Source of the DNA: Tanypteryx hageni
Lineage: Eukaryota > Arthropoda > Insecta > Odonata > Petaluridae
Assembly: GCA_028673005.1 (NCBI GenBank)
Contig: CM054118.1
Location: forward strand, 5,420,410 to 5,484,409
Reading direction: 5' to 3'
DNA length: 64,000 nt
Made by a program: the position numbers and the translations under genes. Positions 11,264 through 21,984 of this stretch are shown here, piece by piece (within the stretch, counting starts at the first letter, position 1; every line of letters begins with the position of its first letter). The notes beneath the pieces were generated by a model. It searched no databases. It was not told the origin of the DNA and was given only the letters and a program-made list of their open reading frames with translations.

Positions 11264-13099
11264 TGGTGGGTTGGGTATGTTGGCCTCTTGCCAATTCCTC
11301 CAGTAGAGAAAGGAGGAGTTGGCCCTGGGTTGACGACACGTAGTGTCTGAGCGACCGGCATAGAGTGGCGATCGTGGACCAGATATCCTCATCTGGTTGA
11401 CCGCCTGTGCTCTGAGCGGCTGGTGGCTGCTGCGGAGGAGCAGGGGCAGCCGCAGGCGTGGGAGCGGCTGTGGCGGCGACTGCGGCAGAAGAAACTGCAG
11501 GCGTCGCCTCCGGCTGGGGCAGGTCACTGGAGCCGCCTGCGCAGTCGGGGGCGAAGTCGTCGCCGGAACATCAGAGGCCGGCTGAGCGCCGGCGATGGCA
11601 GCGTATGAGGCGGCAGAGTTAACCGGCTTCGCTGCAGCTACTTGCTTCCGCGGCTGTTGTCGGGAGCTGTGCTGGGCCCGGTCGCGACGATTTGCCTCGT
11701 CGTATTTTCGCAGGGCCTCCAGGAAGGTTGGACATTGCCTGAGAGAGGCCAGGTGAGGACCCTCACAGTGGACGCACTTCAGCAAGGATGTCGAGGGCTT
11801 TGGACAATCCCGGGAGGAATGGTCCCCAGCACACTTGAAGCAGCGTGGAGGCATCGTGCAGGAGACGGCACGATGTCCAAACCTCTGGCAATTGTAGCAC
11901 ATCAGGGGGCCTCTGCCGCCCCTGAAATGCTCAATCGAGACGTGGCAGTCGCAGACGCTGGAGATCTTCTCCACCGCCGCGCCGCCCGGATGCCTCTCTA
12001 CCGTGGCGATGCAACGGCGAGTGGGGCGCCTCTCTCCATCCCGAACCTCGGTGAGATGGCGGACACCACGGACGAGAAATCCTTTCCCGGCAAGGTCAGC
12101 TGCTATGTCCTCGGAGGCATAGTCGGTGGCTACTCCCCGGATCAGCAAGCGAGTTGCCCGCTTCACCTCCAGTGGCAGAGTATGGTACTGGACCCCCATC
12201 GAGTCCAGTTCCTTGAGGGCAGCCCTGTGTTGCTCTACAGTCGTGACCAGGATCCTCGTTGAGGCCTGGCGGACCTGCATCTCAAACTTGCCGCCACCGG
12301 CTTGTTTGATGGCGGCCGCAACCCGCTTGTGAGAGGGCAGGCCGTAGGCGGTGATCGGGGCAGCCTTCAGTTTCGGATTCTGTTGGCCTTCGTGCACCGA
12401 CGGAGCAGCAGATGCGTCCAAGGACACGCGGGTGCCCTTCTTCTTCCTTCGCTTTCCCCTGACGACGGTGAAATCATCGGCAGGGGAGTCCTGAGTCGCT
12501 TCAGTTCTCAAAATAGGCGCGGACCGCCTTTCCTTCTCGGAAATCAAATGCTGGGAGTCGGAAGAAGGCTTCTTCCTCTTCCCGAGGCAGCCTTCCGAGG
12601 TATCCATGGCTGAAGAAGCCGCGACCTCAAGAGACGGCAAGGGAGCCGTTGCTGCGGAAGCCATCTGTCCATCAACCACCGACTCCGAGAGTGCGGCAGT
12701 CAAAGGAGTAGAAATCGACGAGTCGATTTCGTGTGCCGGAGCGCAGGATACTCCGGCCAAGGGTGCTGCAGGGGCCACAGCCGCAGGGGCCACAGCCGCA
12801 GGGGCAGGCGACAGGGAGAAGTCCATCGCCGAGTCTGAGGCGGCAGTCGCGGCAGCAGCAGAGATGTCTGCGGGCAGACACTTCGATTTATGGCCCTGTA
12901 AAGGGCCGTTTTTCCCAGGTCGAAAAGATGAAGAAGATGAAGGCGAAGCAAGCGCCCTCTCTCTCGCCATGGCCTCGGCAGCGTTAAACACGCTGCGCAC
13001 GTAGCGGATCGATGATCCATCCTCCAGCACGAGACGTGCAATCCGCCCAGTCGACAATGACCGCCGCTGGGCACCTCCAGGGGTGGGAAGAGTAGTCAT
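11253..13099 (-). pseudogene. Jockey ORF1: gag-like nucleic-acid-binding protein, frameshifted
   Basis: ORF1 opens with MTTLPTPGG at 13099. The N-terminal 200 residues are Ala/Ser/Pro-rich, followed by a PRE_C2HC-type region at about 305-375 (LLIRGVATDYASEDI) and three zinc knuckles starting near residue 401: CYNCQRFGHRAVSC, CFKCAGDHSSRDC and CVHCEGPHLASLRQC. As it stands the frame runs straight into the endonuclease, giving a 943-codon open frame. That fusion is an artefact of decay. From about 11520 the alternative frame gives the expected gag C-terminus (PAAAPAPPQQPPAAQ, LLLSLLEELARGQ) and ends at TAG 11255-11253. A one-base indel in the C-rich stretch near 11518-11530 explains it. Confidence 0.85.
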
Positions 13100-13324
13100 C
13101 GTGGTTTGAGTCTCCTCAACGCGATGAAATCCTTGTCACTGATAGCGCAGCAGATGCTTTGCTAACAGATAACTTGCTCTCGGCGAGCCTCTCTACGGCC
13201 ATTTCTTGATTCCCCTCATTCGCTCGAACTTCCAAGCAGCCAATGGAAGCCAACAATGGAACAGCCAATCACAACACACCTCACCCGACCGACGTGGGTA
13301 TAAATGACGGCCGTATTTTTACTT

Positions 13325-13455
13325 ATTGAGTCGTACTTGCAGGGCAGGACGTTTCGGATGTTCTGGCTCCGGGTCGGATCGGAACTGCGACGCATCTGCA
13401 GGGATCCGCCCTGGGGCCGATACTCTTCAGCATCTTCACCCAGGATCCCAGGTAT
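13325..13455 (+). pseudogene. Jockey-type reverse transcriptase scrap
   Basis: On the plus strand one frame gives IESYLQGRTFRMFWLRVGSE and the next frame gives GSALGPILFSIFTQDP. These line up with VESYLQDRKFRVQWLQDGSD and GSVLGPTLFNIYTHDVP in the neighbouring Jockey ORF2. It is a separate, diverged and frameshifted copy pointing the other way, about 120 bp from the presumed 5' end of the larger element. The upstream stretch at 13200-13320 is not recognisable. Confidence 0.7.
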
Positions 13456-14239
13456 CGTCGATGGCGTATTGCGGTTAATTATTACCACTATATAGTTTAA
13501 AATTTTCTGCCTAATATTTTTACCAATTTCAGGTTTCAATTGAAATTCTTCATATCCAAGCGGAGGTATCAATTTGAAGGTTTGATAGGTATTCCTTAAC
13601 GGGCTTCAACATAATACCACCATTACTTTGGTGACTTATACCTATGCTTAATGAAAAACCTCTTTTCACAGGTGATATATTCTGGCATTGTGGCTATTTC
13701 ACCTACAGACCACCTACAGACTTCCGCAAAGTGATATTTTTTCGACACTGCATTCAATTTGATGGGACATTTTTACATCACTTTGCTATTACTAAACGGT
13801 TTCATGTATGTGACAAATAAAGCGATCGCTTTATTTCTACTTTGTCGATATATTTTACCGCATTTTCTGACTTATGGTTCCTTTAATTTAGATTCTAAGG
13901 AAAAAAAGGTGCACCTTTTCGATGCGAATCCCTCTTACACAACATGCGAAGGCCTTGGCTTACCCTGCGTTAACAAACGAATAAGCGAGCTCGCTGACAC
14001 TGTTGCCTAAAAAAAGGCAAACCATGATATCTTTTGACGCTTACTTGCTTGTTTTTTGTGTACTTAGGTATTTCTATGTGCCTCCGACATGTTTTTCATA
14101 GATTTTAAAACCATGTTTAACCAGTCTGTGAAATCGATTTGAGAATCGATGGTTTTCTTCAACATTATGGGTCACATAATCATGGATTTAAATTATGCGC
14201 TGCTTTTTTATGTATAACAACAGAAAACTTTTTCCCTAG
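13456..14239. other. No gene supported
   Basis: AT-rich DNA. The 83-codon ORF at 13759-14010 has no recognisable domain and ordinary noncoding composition, so it is not called. Confidence 0.4.
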
Positions 14240-14281
14240 TGCATCATTGAAGGATGAAGACACCAAACAGAGCTACTATTT
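14240..14281 (+). CDS. Candidate internal exon (partial host gene, unidentified)
   Basis: The 42-nt segment is bounded by a CCCTAG acceptor with an upstream T-run and a GTAAGTAC donor. Reading the first T as the end of a codon gives ASLKDEDTKQSYY plus two leftover bases. Spliced to the segment at 14360 the frame stays open (TT plus A makes Leu). I do not recognise the protein. The evidence is splice-site quality and frame continuity only. Confidence 0.3.
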
Positions 14282-14359
14282 GTAAGTACTTATCAAAATC
14301 TGCACAATATTTCATATTGGGAAAGTTTCTCTTTACTTAAACCCGTATGTTATTTTCAG

Positions 14360-14438
14360 AATGCCAATCATCGAGAGAATATACAAGGCAGCGCATTGCG
14401 GATTCGCTGAGAAGCCCACGATCTCTTCTCTTTTACAG
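14360..14438 (+). CDS. Candidate internal exon with GC-type donor (unidentified)
   Basis: The segment follows TTATTTTCAG and ends at CAG|GCAAGT, the consensus for the rare GC-AG intron class. In the frame set by the preceding candidate exon it encodes MPIIERIYKAAHCGFAEKPT and then ISSLLQ, ending exactly on a codon boundary. The next possible acceptor in the window is at 16571 (TTTTTCCAG), where phase 0 gives HLLTTVQEDCHT and a stop, while another phase gives a longer SPDYCARGLPHMKLLEESMW reading. That conflict is why confidence is low. Confidence 0.3.
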
Positions 14439-15772
14439 GCAAGTGAAATTCGAAATTTGCTATCTAATTATTCATCAAATTTCTGAAAGTGTGATATTGA
14501 TGTTCAGATTGAGCACAAAGGTGCCAATTTCCCTCGCATTTTGTTAAAATGGTTTTGGTATAAATTAAATGAAGTAGCAACATGAAATACAAAAGTAAAT
14601 CTCAAGCAAAGATAGTTTGCTTAGTACTAGAGTACTAACTATGTGTAATGAACTTTACAAACAGAATTGCCCATCCATAATTATATTCAATTGGTAACCA
14701 CCTATTTTCATATCATTTTGTCTCGGGCTGTGGAGATAAACATCAAAGTATTTAATGGACTTTTTGGACCCAATGTCTTTATTGTGTTTTTGAGTTTTAA
14801 AATGTAGCTAATTAGATGATAAATCTTTAACATTAGATAAGCATCATCATCAGCAATATCTACAAAGCAGTGTCTGGATCATCAAGTAGTAAGTTTGCTT
14901 TTTTTAATTTCTCTACATCTAATATTCCATGACTCATTTCAGCAAGCTGAAGTTAATCATTCCAAGCAAAAATTCTATAGTTTTGTGATCAATTGTTTTT
15001 GTATTTAAAGGCTAATTCTGTTACAAGGTTGCTATTGAAAATTCTGGTTTGCACATTCAAAATGCTGCACAGGACCAAATTTAATTCTTTTAAATTGGGT
15101 GGGCAACCTACGGCTCCCTAGAGCATTTTATGGGGCCTGAGGCTATGATGAAAAGCAATTAATAAAATATAACACCCAAATTAATTTTACTTTGGCCAAA
15201 TTATGATGATAAAACATTTAATTTTGAAATTTAAAACTAAAATACCTATTTAGAAATCTTTTTCATTTCAACCACTGATGCAGCCTGCCATGTAGAAATA
15301 GTCGCTCAACTGTTTTAAAAGATAACAAGTCTGAAATGTTTATATTGGAAAGTGAAAACTCGATAATAGGGTATCATTCAACTCTAAGAATCTAGCATAC
15401 CTGAAAGTGAGCTTATCACAGTTCTTTCCATTTTTAGCAGTTAAAGAAGTTCAACTGACATTTGTGCAAGATTTCAGAAAATTGCAAAACTAACATCAAT
15501 TTTATGAGAAAAGTGGTCATTTTTGTCATCACTTGTTGCCATACTGGTGGTAAAATCAGACTCTATATTTGTTGCAGTTCAACATGAGAGAATTTTTCCT
15601 TCACTTTTGCAATTCACATTCTATGCAGCCATATTCTATTAATTTTGTAAATACACAAATTGAAATGCAGTTTGAATAGCTCTTGGAATAATTGTCGCTT
15701 TTGCTTTGATTCGGTGTGCCAAAATACCATATATGCTTATGCAATTTAAATGTAAATGTATACCATCTAAGG
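14439..15772. other. No gene seen; AT-rich
   Basis: No supported coding sequence. GGGTGGGCAACCTACGGCTC at about 15099 resembles the end of a hAT-type element, but no partner end was found. Confidence 0.35.
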
Positions 15773-15922
15773 CAGAGATGCTCAAGCTTGAGATCTACTC
15801 CATTAAAAATTCTTCTGATGGGGAGGTTGAAATAAATTGATTAGAGAAAGCTAGAGCTGGAGGATGAAGATTTTAAATATCTAACTCAAATGAGTTTGTT
15901 CTCGACATCTTGAGCAACCCTG
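15773..15922. mobile_element. hAT-type MITE, 150 bp
   Basis: The left end CAGAGATGCTCAAGCTTGAG and the right end (read inward) CAGGGTTGCTCAAGATG form imperfect terminal inverted repeats. It is flanked by ATCTAAGG (15765-15772) and ATCTAGGA (15923-15930), a near match for an 8-bp target-site duplication once one base slip is allowed. No coding capacity. Confidence 0.6.
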
Positions 15923-18689
15923 ATCTAGGAGCATTCTGTAGGACTTTTGCTCAATTACTAACAATAACTTTCAGATATTATTTAACATCTTCACTATAAA
16001 TAAAAGTTTTCAAAATTTTTATTCCATTTGATGATTTTTGTGAAATTAACTGATTGTTTAAAGGTAAAATTTACGGATTCTGAATTTTAGACTCTCGTTA
16101 AAGGCTCAAGCTGCTTATGCGCATATGACTTCTTTTCACTCGTCTGTCGAGACAAAGTATTATTCTGTTTGTTATGATTAAGGAAATATATCAAGAATTT
16201 GAGTAAATATCTAAGAGAAACTACAATTCAATAGACAGTTTGGTACTGTCCATTAAGTGGAACAGTAACCCATGCATCAAAAAATGCCTAGATGATGTTC
16301 TTACCCTAAGCATGTCTTTCTAATTGAACTAATGTCTTAATGCTTATTTACTTTAATTTTGTTTTACAGAATATATAGCATTGATAGATGAATCTATAAT
16401 ATTTTTTATTGATATGCCCATTTTCACTTTTCAAAATCTATCACATCCTTAAGGTTTTATTGCCAAATATCTATATATAATTTTTAATGATGACAATTTT
16501 ATGCAAATTTTTAATTATATTGGTAGGTTTGGTAAAAAGACTCATGCAGCATGAAAATAAAATTTTTCCAGCATCTCCTGACTACTGTGCAAGAGGATTG
16601 CCACACATGAAGCTTCTTGAAGAGTCGATGTGGTATCCAAAGAAGACATCGTTGTGAACGTGTTTTCAGTGGCATTTAATAGAAAAGACTTTTGTAGAAA
16701 GTGTTGGATATTAAGTGTACTTATTTTTCTCTTTTATATTTTGATTCATTGTACTGTAATATGCCTGTGTATAGAGTTTTAGTAATACGTAATGCATGAT
16801 GATGGTTGATCTGGGTTATATTTAGAATGCACCCTAGAATGGGTCAGGGTAGAACATGCATGTGAATGTGGTGTATGGAATGAATGATATTTGCTAAGTA
16901 ATTGTTTTCTCTCCTTAGGTATATTAGCGGAGATGAGAGCTGGTCGACATTTTTGAGGATTTTATTCAAGTCGGTGTCAGATCAGGCTGTTCTGCGTCAT
17001 TTAGTATAGTTAGTTCAGAGGTTTGTTCGGTTTGTTGAGAGATGTGCTCCTTGTTGGAGGAGCTTGTAGCCCTAGGCCAGGGCTTGTTCTCAGTACCCAT
17101 GGATTAGGGCTGGAGTATTCTGGCGATGTCATCCATGTAAAATAAGTGACAACGATGGCAAGAGCATTACGTCCGCTGGTGCCAATGGAAATATGCTCAA
17201 ATTTCATAAAATATTAATGAACAATGTTTCTTTTGTACCAATTTATCCCTATAATGTGTTTGGTGTTGTAGAAAAAAGTTTTTCTTGATAGACTCTGTTT
17301 TGATATGTAATCTATCATATGCTGAATTGATTATTATTTTAAAATGATATTGCAAACTAGACAGTTTGTGTTGATCTTTACTATTCAATTTCTATACTGG
17401 TAGAAGTTTGAGATGAAATGAAGAATGTACACATGCATGCAAAGGTTTGAATGGAGTGAGCATTTGTGTAGCTGGTGTTTGCGTACAGTGCAAATGCTCA
17501 GGATTGAATGCAAAAATAGTATGGGTGTGAGTATTACTACAGGAATGAATGAGAGGAAGAATGGATAGCAGAATGTCTGATTTTTATGTTATATGACTAA
17601 CAATTTGTATAAATACATTTGTGTGTGGATGAAACCTATGTTTCTGCATGCATCTCTTGAAATTCTGAAGATGATTGCTTTGTGAATGAGTATATGAGCA
17701 AGTTGATGACTTACTATATTTGTTTTGTGAGTTTATTGCTAGTTGTTGATATGGGAATGTAATCTAACGTGCCTAAAATCTGTTCTATGGCATTACTAAA
17801 TTTACAGCTATAATGCAAAACTGACTCACTGTTAATTCTAAAGTTTTCATATTTCTCTTAATGGAATATTATTAAATTGAGAGAAATAGCTATTCATAAC
17901 TTTAAAAACTGTTTAACTCTTAAATATAATAGCTCAAATTTTCTGAATATATTTTGCTATCTGTATGTATATTTGTATTTTTATTTCATTAACTTTCTTT
18001 TGTTTGGATATATATGGAACTTATAAAAATTTACGTTGCACTAAATCCATTTTTCATGTAATTTTTAAAACTGTAACTATAAATATATTTTCTATAATTT
18101 ACCAAAAAACACAATTTGGAAATTACGTTTTCTGCTGAAATCATTTCAATGAGAAAATTTTCATTTTCTGAGAAACAGAAGAAACCCTATATTAAAAATT
18201 TGATTCAATGCCCTGCTTCTGAAAATGTTGATATTAAACACAAATGAGTTGTCATGAGTTGAAATTTGATAACTTGGTAGGTAAAAAGTCTATAAAAAAT
18301 AAATGGAAATTATACCGTTGTCTATTTAAGGGTTCTGGAATACAGCTGCAAATGCTGATGATTAATAAACTTTTTTGCTATGCACCCTACATAGCTCTGG
18401 CCACGAGCAAAGTTAGAAGGTGAAAGACACCAATTCAGGATTTCTTCAGGCCAAAACTATAATACTTGACAGTTTTAAACAATTTGAATGAGCATATTGT
18501 TGGATTAACAATCACAACCGTTATAAACAATACCTAATATTAAATAAAATACTTTTTCAGGACAATAACCTTTAGCAAATGAGTTAAAATCTAATTTTAT
18601 ATTTTTTCAACCTATTAAGAGGGCTATGTTATGATGAAATGGGTACCTTTATTGATGATGTCCAATTGACACAACTTGCATATTAAATG
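15923..18689. other. No gene supported; AT-rich
   Basis: Long AT-rich stretch. A TTTTTCCAG acceptor followed by a 28-codon open frame (SPDYCARGLPHMKLLEESMW then YPKKTSL and a stop, 16572-16657) could be a terminal exon, but nothing confirms it. The ORFs at 17010-17207 and 17197-17388 show no known domain. Confidence 0.35.
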
Positions 18690-18760
18690 TTTTTGGGAAT
18701 CTTTACTGACGAGAAACTTAATTGGGAGGAGCATATTGATTATATGTGTAAAAAATCTGA
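18690..18760 (+). pseudogene. LINE reverse transcriptase scrap
   Basis: Twenty-odd codons read FLGIFTDEKLNWEEHIDYMC. This matches the block after the RT palm in Jockey/CR1-group LINEs (YLGV.ID.KLSW..HI). It runs directly into a copy of the dispersed repeat described at 18755-19130, so the RT fragment may be the 5' part of that repeat family. Confidence 0.55.
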
Positions 18761-19130
18761 TGTGGCCACCACATGACTCTCCATACTTGTATTACTTCTA
18801 AAAATTCCAAATAGGTTAAACGATAATAAATATTTGAAGGAACTGTGAGAATAACTTAAAGAACAGAAATAAACTCAAACTGTAGATTTCTGATATTGAA
18901 TATACCCATGAAGATTAGACAATTAAGAAAATAAAAAGGAGAGTGAAGTAAAATATCTCTTTAACAATGCATTAAATGGGAAAATGTTTTGACCAAACAT
19001 TATAGAAAATTAAATTTCCTACAACTTTTATCCCAATATGTTTTTACATTTATCAAATATTAGAGCAAATATTAAAAAAAAACGAATATGTGACAAGAGT
19101 AAGCACCCACTTCTGGGTGGTTTGTTTTCC
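18755..19130 (+). repeat. Dispersed repeat family R1, copy A
   Basis: Shares GATGTGGCCACCACATGA, AAAATTCCAAATAGGTTAAA, ATGATAATAAATATTTGAAG, AGAAAATTAAATTTCCT and GTGACAAGAGTAA with copies at 34768-34959 plus 35935-36135 and at 36405-36865. Copies diverge by roughly a tenth to a fifth by eye and all lie in the same orientation in this window. Confidence 0.75.
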
Positions 19131-19224
19131 ACACCTTTTAGCCCTTTCCATTTAAAAGGTTACCGTTTGGCCTCAATGTCAGCCCTGAGGTACTCCAGCA
19201 TTTCAATAGTATTTTGGGGATATT

Positions 19225-19338
19225 GATGATGTTGGAGTATATTTTGATGATATATTAGTTTGTACTGAAACTCGAGAAAGGCATAATCAAGTGTTAAAGG
19301 AAGTAATGCAAAGGGTCGGAGCTAATAATAACAAGTTC
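19225..19338 (+). pseudogene. Ty3/Gypsy reverse transcriptase scrap
   Basis: The frame reads GVYFDDILVCTETRERHNQV then LKEVMQRVGANNNKF. The F-D-D-I-L-V catalytic block followed by a spaced H..L..V..R...NN.KF is characteristic of Ty3/Gypsy LTR retrotransposon RT. Only this block is present. No LTR, primer-binding site or other pol domain was seen nearby. It is fused in frame to the piggyBac scrap that follows. Confidence 0.65.
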
Positions 19339-19353
19339 ATTTGGCCGACGACA

Positions 19354-19545
19354 CTGACATGGCTAACAGCAAGGCATTTCATCAAAAAACTCGCACCTAA
19401 AGAGAGAAAATCTCGTCCACAAACACGATGTGCTGTATGTCTGAAGCATTGTAAAAGAAAGGATACTGTATATTTGTGTAAAAATTGTATTGTAGGGTTG
19501 TGGTTTGATTGATATGAAGATTATCATACAAAATTAAATTATTAG
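19354..19545 (+). pseudogene. piggyBac transposase C-terminal cysteine-rich tail
   Basis: The frame reads RHFIKKLAPKERKSRPQTRC, then AVCLKHCKRKDTVYLCKNC and GLWFD, a stop, then YEDYHTKLNY and a final TAG at 19543-19545. The spacing C..C....R..T.Y.C..C...L......YH is that of the C-terminal zinc-binding domain of piggyBac-like transposases. A TGA at 19510-19512 sits where the family usually has Cys. The catalytic DDD core is absent. Confidence 0.75.
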
Positions 19546-20277
19546 TATTATTGATTTTTATATTTTATAAGATAAAATAAAGGGGTGAAATTTCTGTAAA
19601 ATCATATAAAAATTTGAATGAAATAAGTGAATTATTATTGATTTTATAATGTTTTGAGTAAAAGCGTGCACTGTACTGCAATATAAAGCCAAATCTCCTC
19701 CGTCCCCGGATTATTTCACCATTCAGTGATCGGGATGTTTGGTAGGATTTTTTGTTCGTTTATAGTAGATATGACAAATATGTGGCACGCGTGACAAATT
19801 CGGCACGCCAAGAAAATTTGTCGGCACGCAAAAAGTTTTTTACAACAGTTATCTTCTAGAAAGTGACGTATTTTATCGCAGAGGGTGCATATTTTCAATT
19901 CTCGAGATGATCTCTTCCAAGAACGGCACAGAGACTATTGCCAGCTGGTTAGAAGCGTATCATATTTTCAGCGTGAGAGAAAATAACACCTCGCCATTGT
20001 TCACTCGAGTGTTCACCGATTTCAGTTTGGCTATCATAAACCGAGTATTGAAAGCTTGGAACGTGAAGACTATGAATGAATAACTTGTGTATTCTTATAA
20101 AATCATTAGAGCTGGCCACTTTAAATAAACGGCGCAATATACATTGCACAAACTTTCTCATATACGTAGTATATACGTTTGGCCCACTGTGTACGCGTGT
20201 AAAAGAAAAACGCTCATAATTCAAAGTTAACCGTATATTTTGATGCCACTGACCGATATTTAGTAATTTTTTTGGGA
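19546..20277. other. No gene seen
   Basis: AT-rich. The 119-codon minus-strand ORF at 19949-20308 overlaps the repeat that follows and has no recognisable motif. Confidence 0.35.
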
Positions 20278-20810
20278 TATATGGCTTAGTTAATATTAAT
20301 TGTGACATCAGGCTGTACGATTGAATGGATTTTAATCAAAATCCTTATGGCTATTTTTGAGTAAATCGAATTTTGTTTCAAAATATTTAAGAATAAAGTA
20401 CCCTTAATTGTTGCGCAATATCGTTCATCTCTACAGAACGTCTTTTCTGAATGATATTATCCATAAATATGAGATATCATTCGATTTAGTTTAAGCGTAA
20501 GGCTGTAGTAAGGTTTTGAGTGGATCGTGGCAGAGGCGTGATGTCATATGGTGTCACTGGACGCCATATGGTGATTTTTTAAGAAATATGGCTTATGCAG
20601 TATAATTTGTAACATCAGGCTCTACAACTGTATTGATTTTAATCAAATTCTATGGAGCCATATTTGAGTAAATAAAAGTTTTCTAAAAATCGCTAAGAAT
20701 AAACTACCCTTAATTTTTGCACAATATCATTTTTATGAAAAAATAGTCTGCAAAAGATGATATATTGCACAAATACGAAATATCATTCGATTTCATGTAT
20801 GCGTTTGGGC
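20278..20810. repeat. Two-copy tandem duplication, period about 308 bp
   Basis: Unit 1 begins ATATGGCTTAG at 20278 and unit 2 ATATGGCTTATG at 20586. Shared blocks, in order, are ACATCAGGCT, GATTTTAATCAAA, GAGTAAAT, AAGAATAAA.TACCCTTAAT, GCACAATATC and AATATCATTCGATTT. A GACAGACAGACAGACGG run and an AAAACGTGTATTTCCATC tail follow at 20830-20905; the AAAAC.TGTATT.CC part recurs near 36285, so this may be the 3' region of a LINE family. Confidence 0.7.
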
Positions 20811-21500
20811 CCTAGATCGGCGAACAGATGACAGACAGACAGACGGCATAGCAAAAACCAGTTTTATGGTCTCAGGAACACTTAAAACGTGTATTTCCAT
20901 CAAAATCTCAAAGTGGAATGTTTTCACGATAACAATAATTTCTCAATATACCTACTATGTATGTATGAAAGTGAAAGTATTTAATGATTTCCATTGTTGA
21001 AAAGAGGAAAAATTTACATTTTTTTAGATTAAAAGCAAATATTTACGGTAATTCGGTACGCGTTTGAATTCCGTCTTCAAAAATTAAGAACTCCGTTTTT
21101 TCAGATAGACAACTGTTCTTTTCCAGAATTCGTATCCCAATTTTAAGTAATTTAAAAATGCATTTTTAGAAATCCTTGCACTGAATCCCATGCTTTTCTT
21201 ATGGTGTATTGAAAGGGAGCATTGGGGTTAAAAAGACCCCTTAAATATGAACTTTTTCTTGATTTTCGATTTTTCTCGTCGGTTGTGCCAATCGACCTAC
21301 CTACATGTCAAATTTCAGAGTTTTAGCCCTTCTAGAAGTAAATGAGAATTTTGTGTCAGTGAGCGAGTGAGGCACAGGTAGCTATATATTATAGAAGATA
21401 TAATAAGCAGCTATTTATAATGATGTTTTCATAATATGTATGCAAGAAAACGTATTGTATATTGATTCAAAATTCAACACATACTACATACACAAAATAT

Positions 21501-21947
21501 AACAAGAAGTACAAACCAGGACTAATGCAGGCTGGTTTCCCAAAGTTGACGTCCCGAATTGATTACTTATATTGACAGGAAATGTTTCAGTATGTGTTAG
21601 TCATTCCAATGAATTCTCATATCACAAATACAATTTGTAGGTCATAGTTTATCAGTGGTAGAAAAATTGGAAAACAAATTAATAGACCATTATCAGGTTT
21701 AAAATACTAAAAACTATGTAAAAATTTCTTTCTGACAATAATTTTCATGTATTTTTTTTAAATAAACGAATTTATGAAATGTTACTGTTTTTACGTTAAT
21801 ATGTCTGGATCAACTGTCTATTGCTGAAGAGTAGTCGAGCGGAAAAAATAACCCATATGTTCACTCGTCTATGCTCAAGCCGAGTTCGGTAATAATGGTC
21901 TCCATGGCAACAATACGATAAAATGCCATTTAAAACGCAAAAACGCC
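21501..21947 (+). repeat. Dispersed repeat family R2, copy 1
   Basis: About 447 bp that recurs in inverted orientation at 51859-52313 and as a partial direct copy at 34960-35145. Shared blocks include AACAAGAAGT, CAGGCTGGTTTCCC, ATTGACAGGAAA, TTTCAGTATGTGTTAGT and, towards the right end, GCTCAAGCCGAGTTCGGTAA. No open frame is conserved. Confidence 0.82.
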
Positions 21948-21984
21948 GGCCACACAAACACGGATAAATTTGTGAAGTGCCAAA

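Larger units (their letters stand above)
8484..13200 (-). mobile_element. Jockey-clade non-LTR retrotransposon, nearly full length, inactive
   Basis: This GC-rich element (the surroundings are AT-rich) carries a gag-like ORF1 with three zinc knuckles and an ORF2 with an APE-type endonuclease and a reverse transcriptase, all on the minus strand. The order and spacing fit Jockey-clade LINEs. ORF1 and ORF2 are linked by a short overlap: the ORF2 ATG is at 11263-11261 and the ORF1 TAG at 11255-11253. Damage consists of one frameshift in ORF1 near 11518-11530, one in ORF2 near 10365, and three in-frame stops in the RT region. The outer limits are approximate because no target-site duplication was identified. 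Confidence 0.88.

Noticed and set aside
10367..13004. Several plus-strand ORFs of 100-200 codons
   Set aside because: Antisense shadows of the GC-rich minus-strand Jockey ORFs.
17010..17388. Two minus-strand ORFs of about 60 codons
   Set aside because: No conserved motifs or splice context; ordinary AT-rich background.
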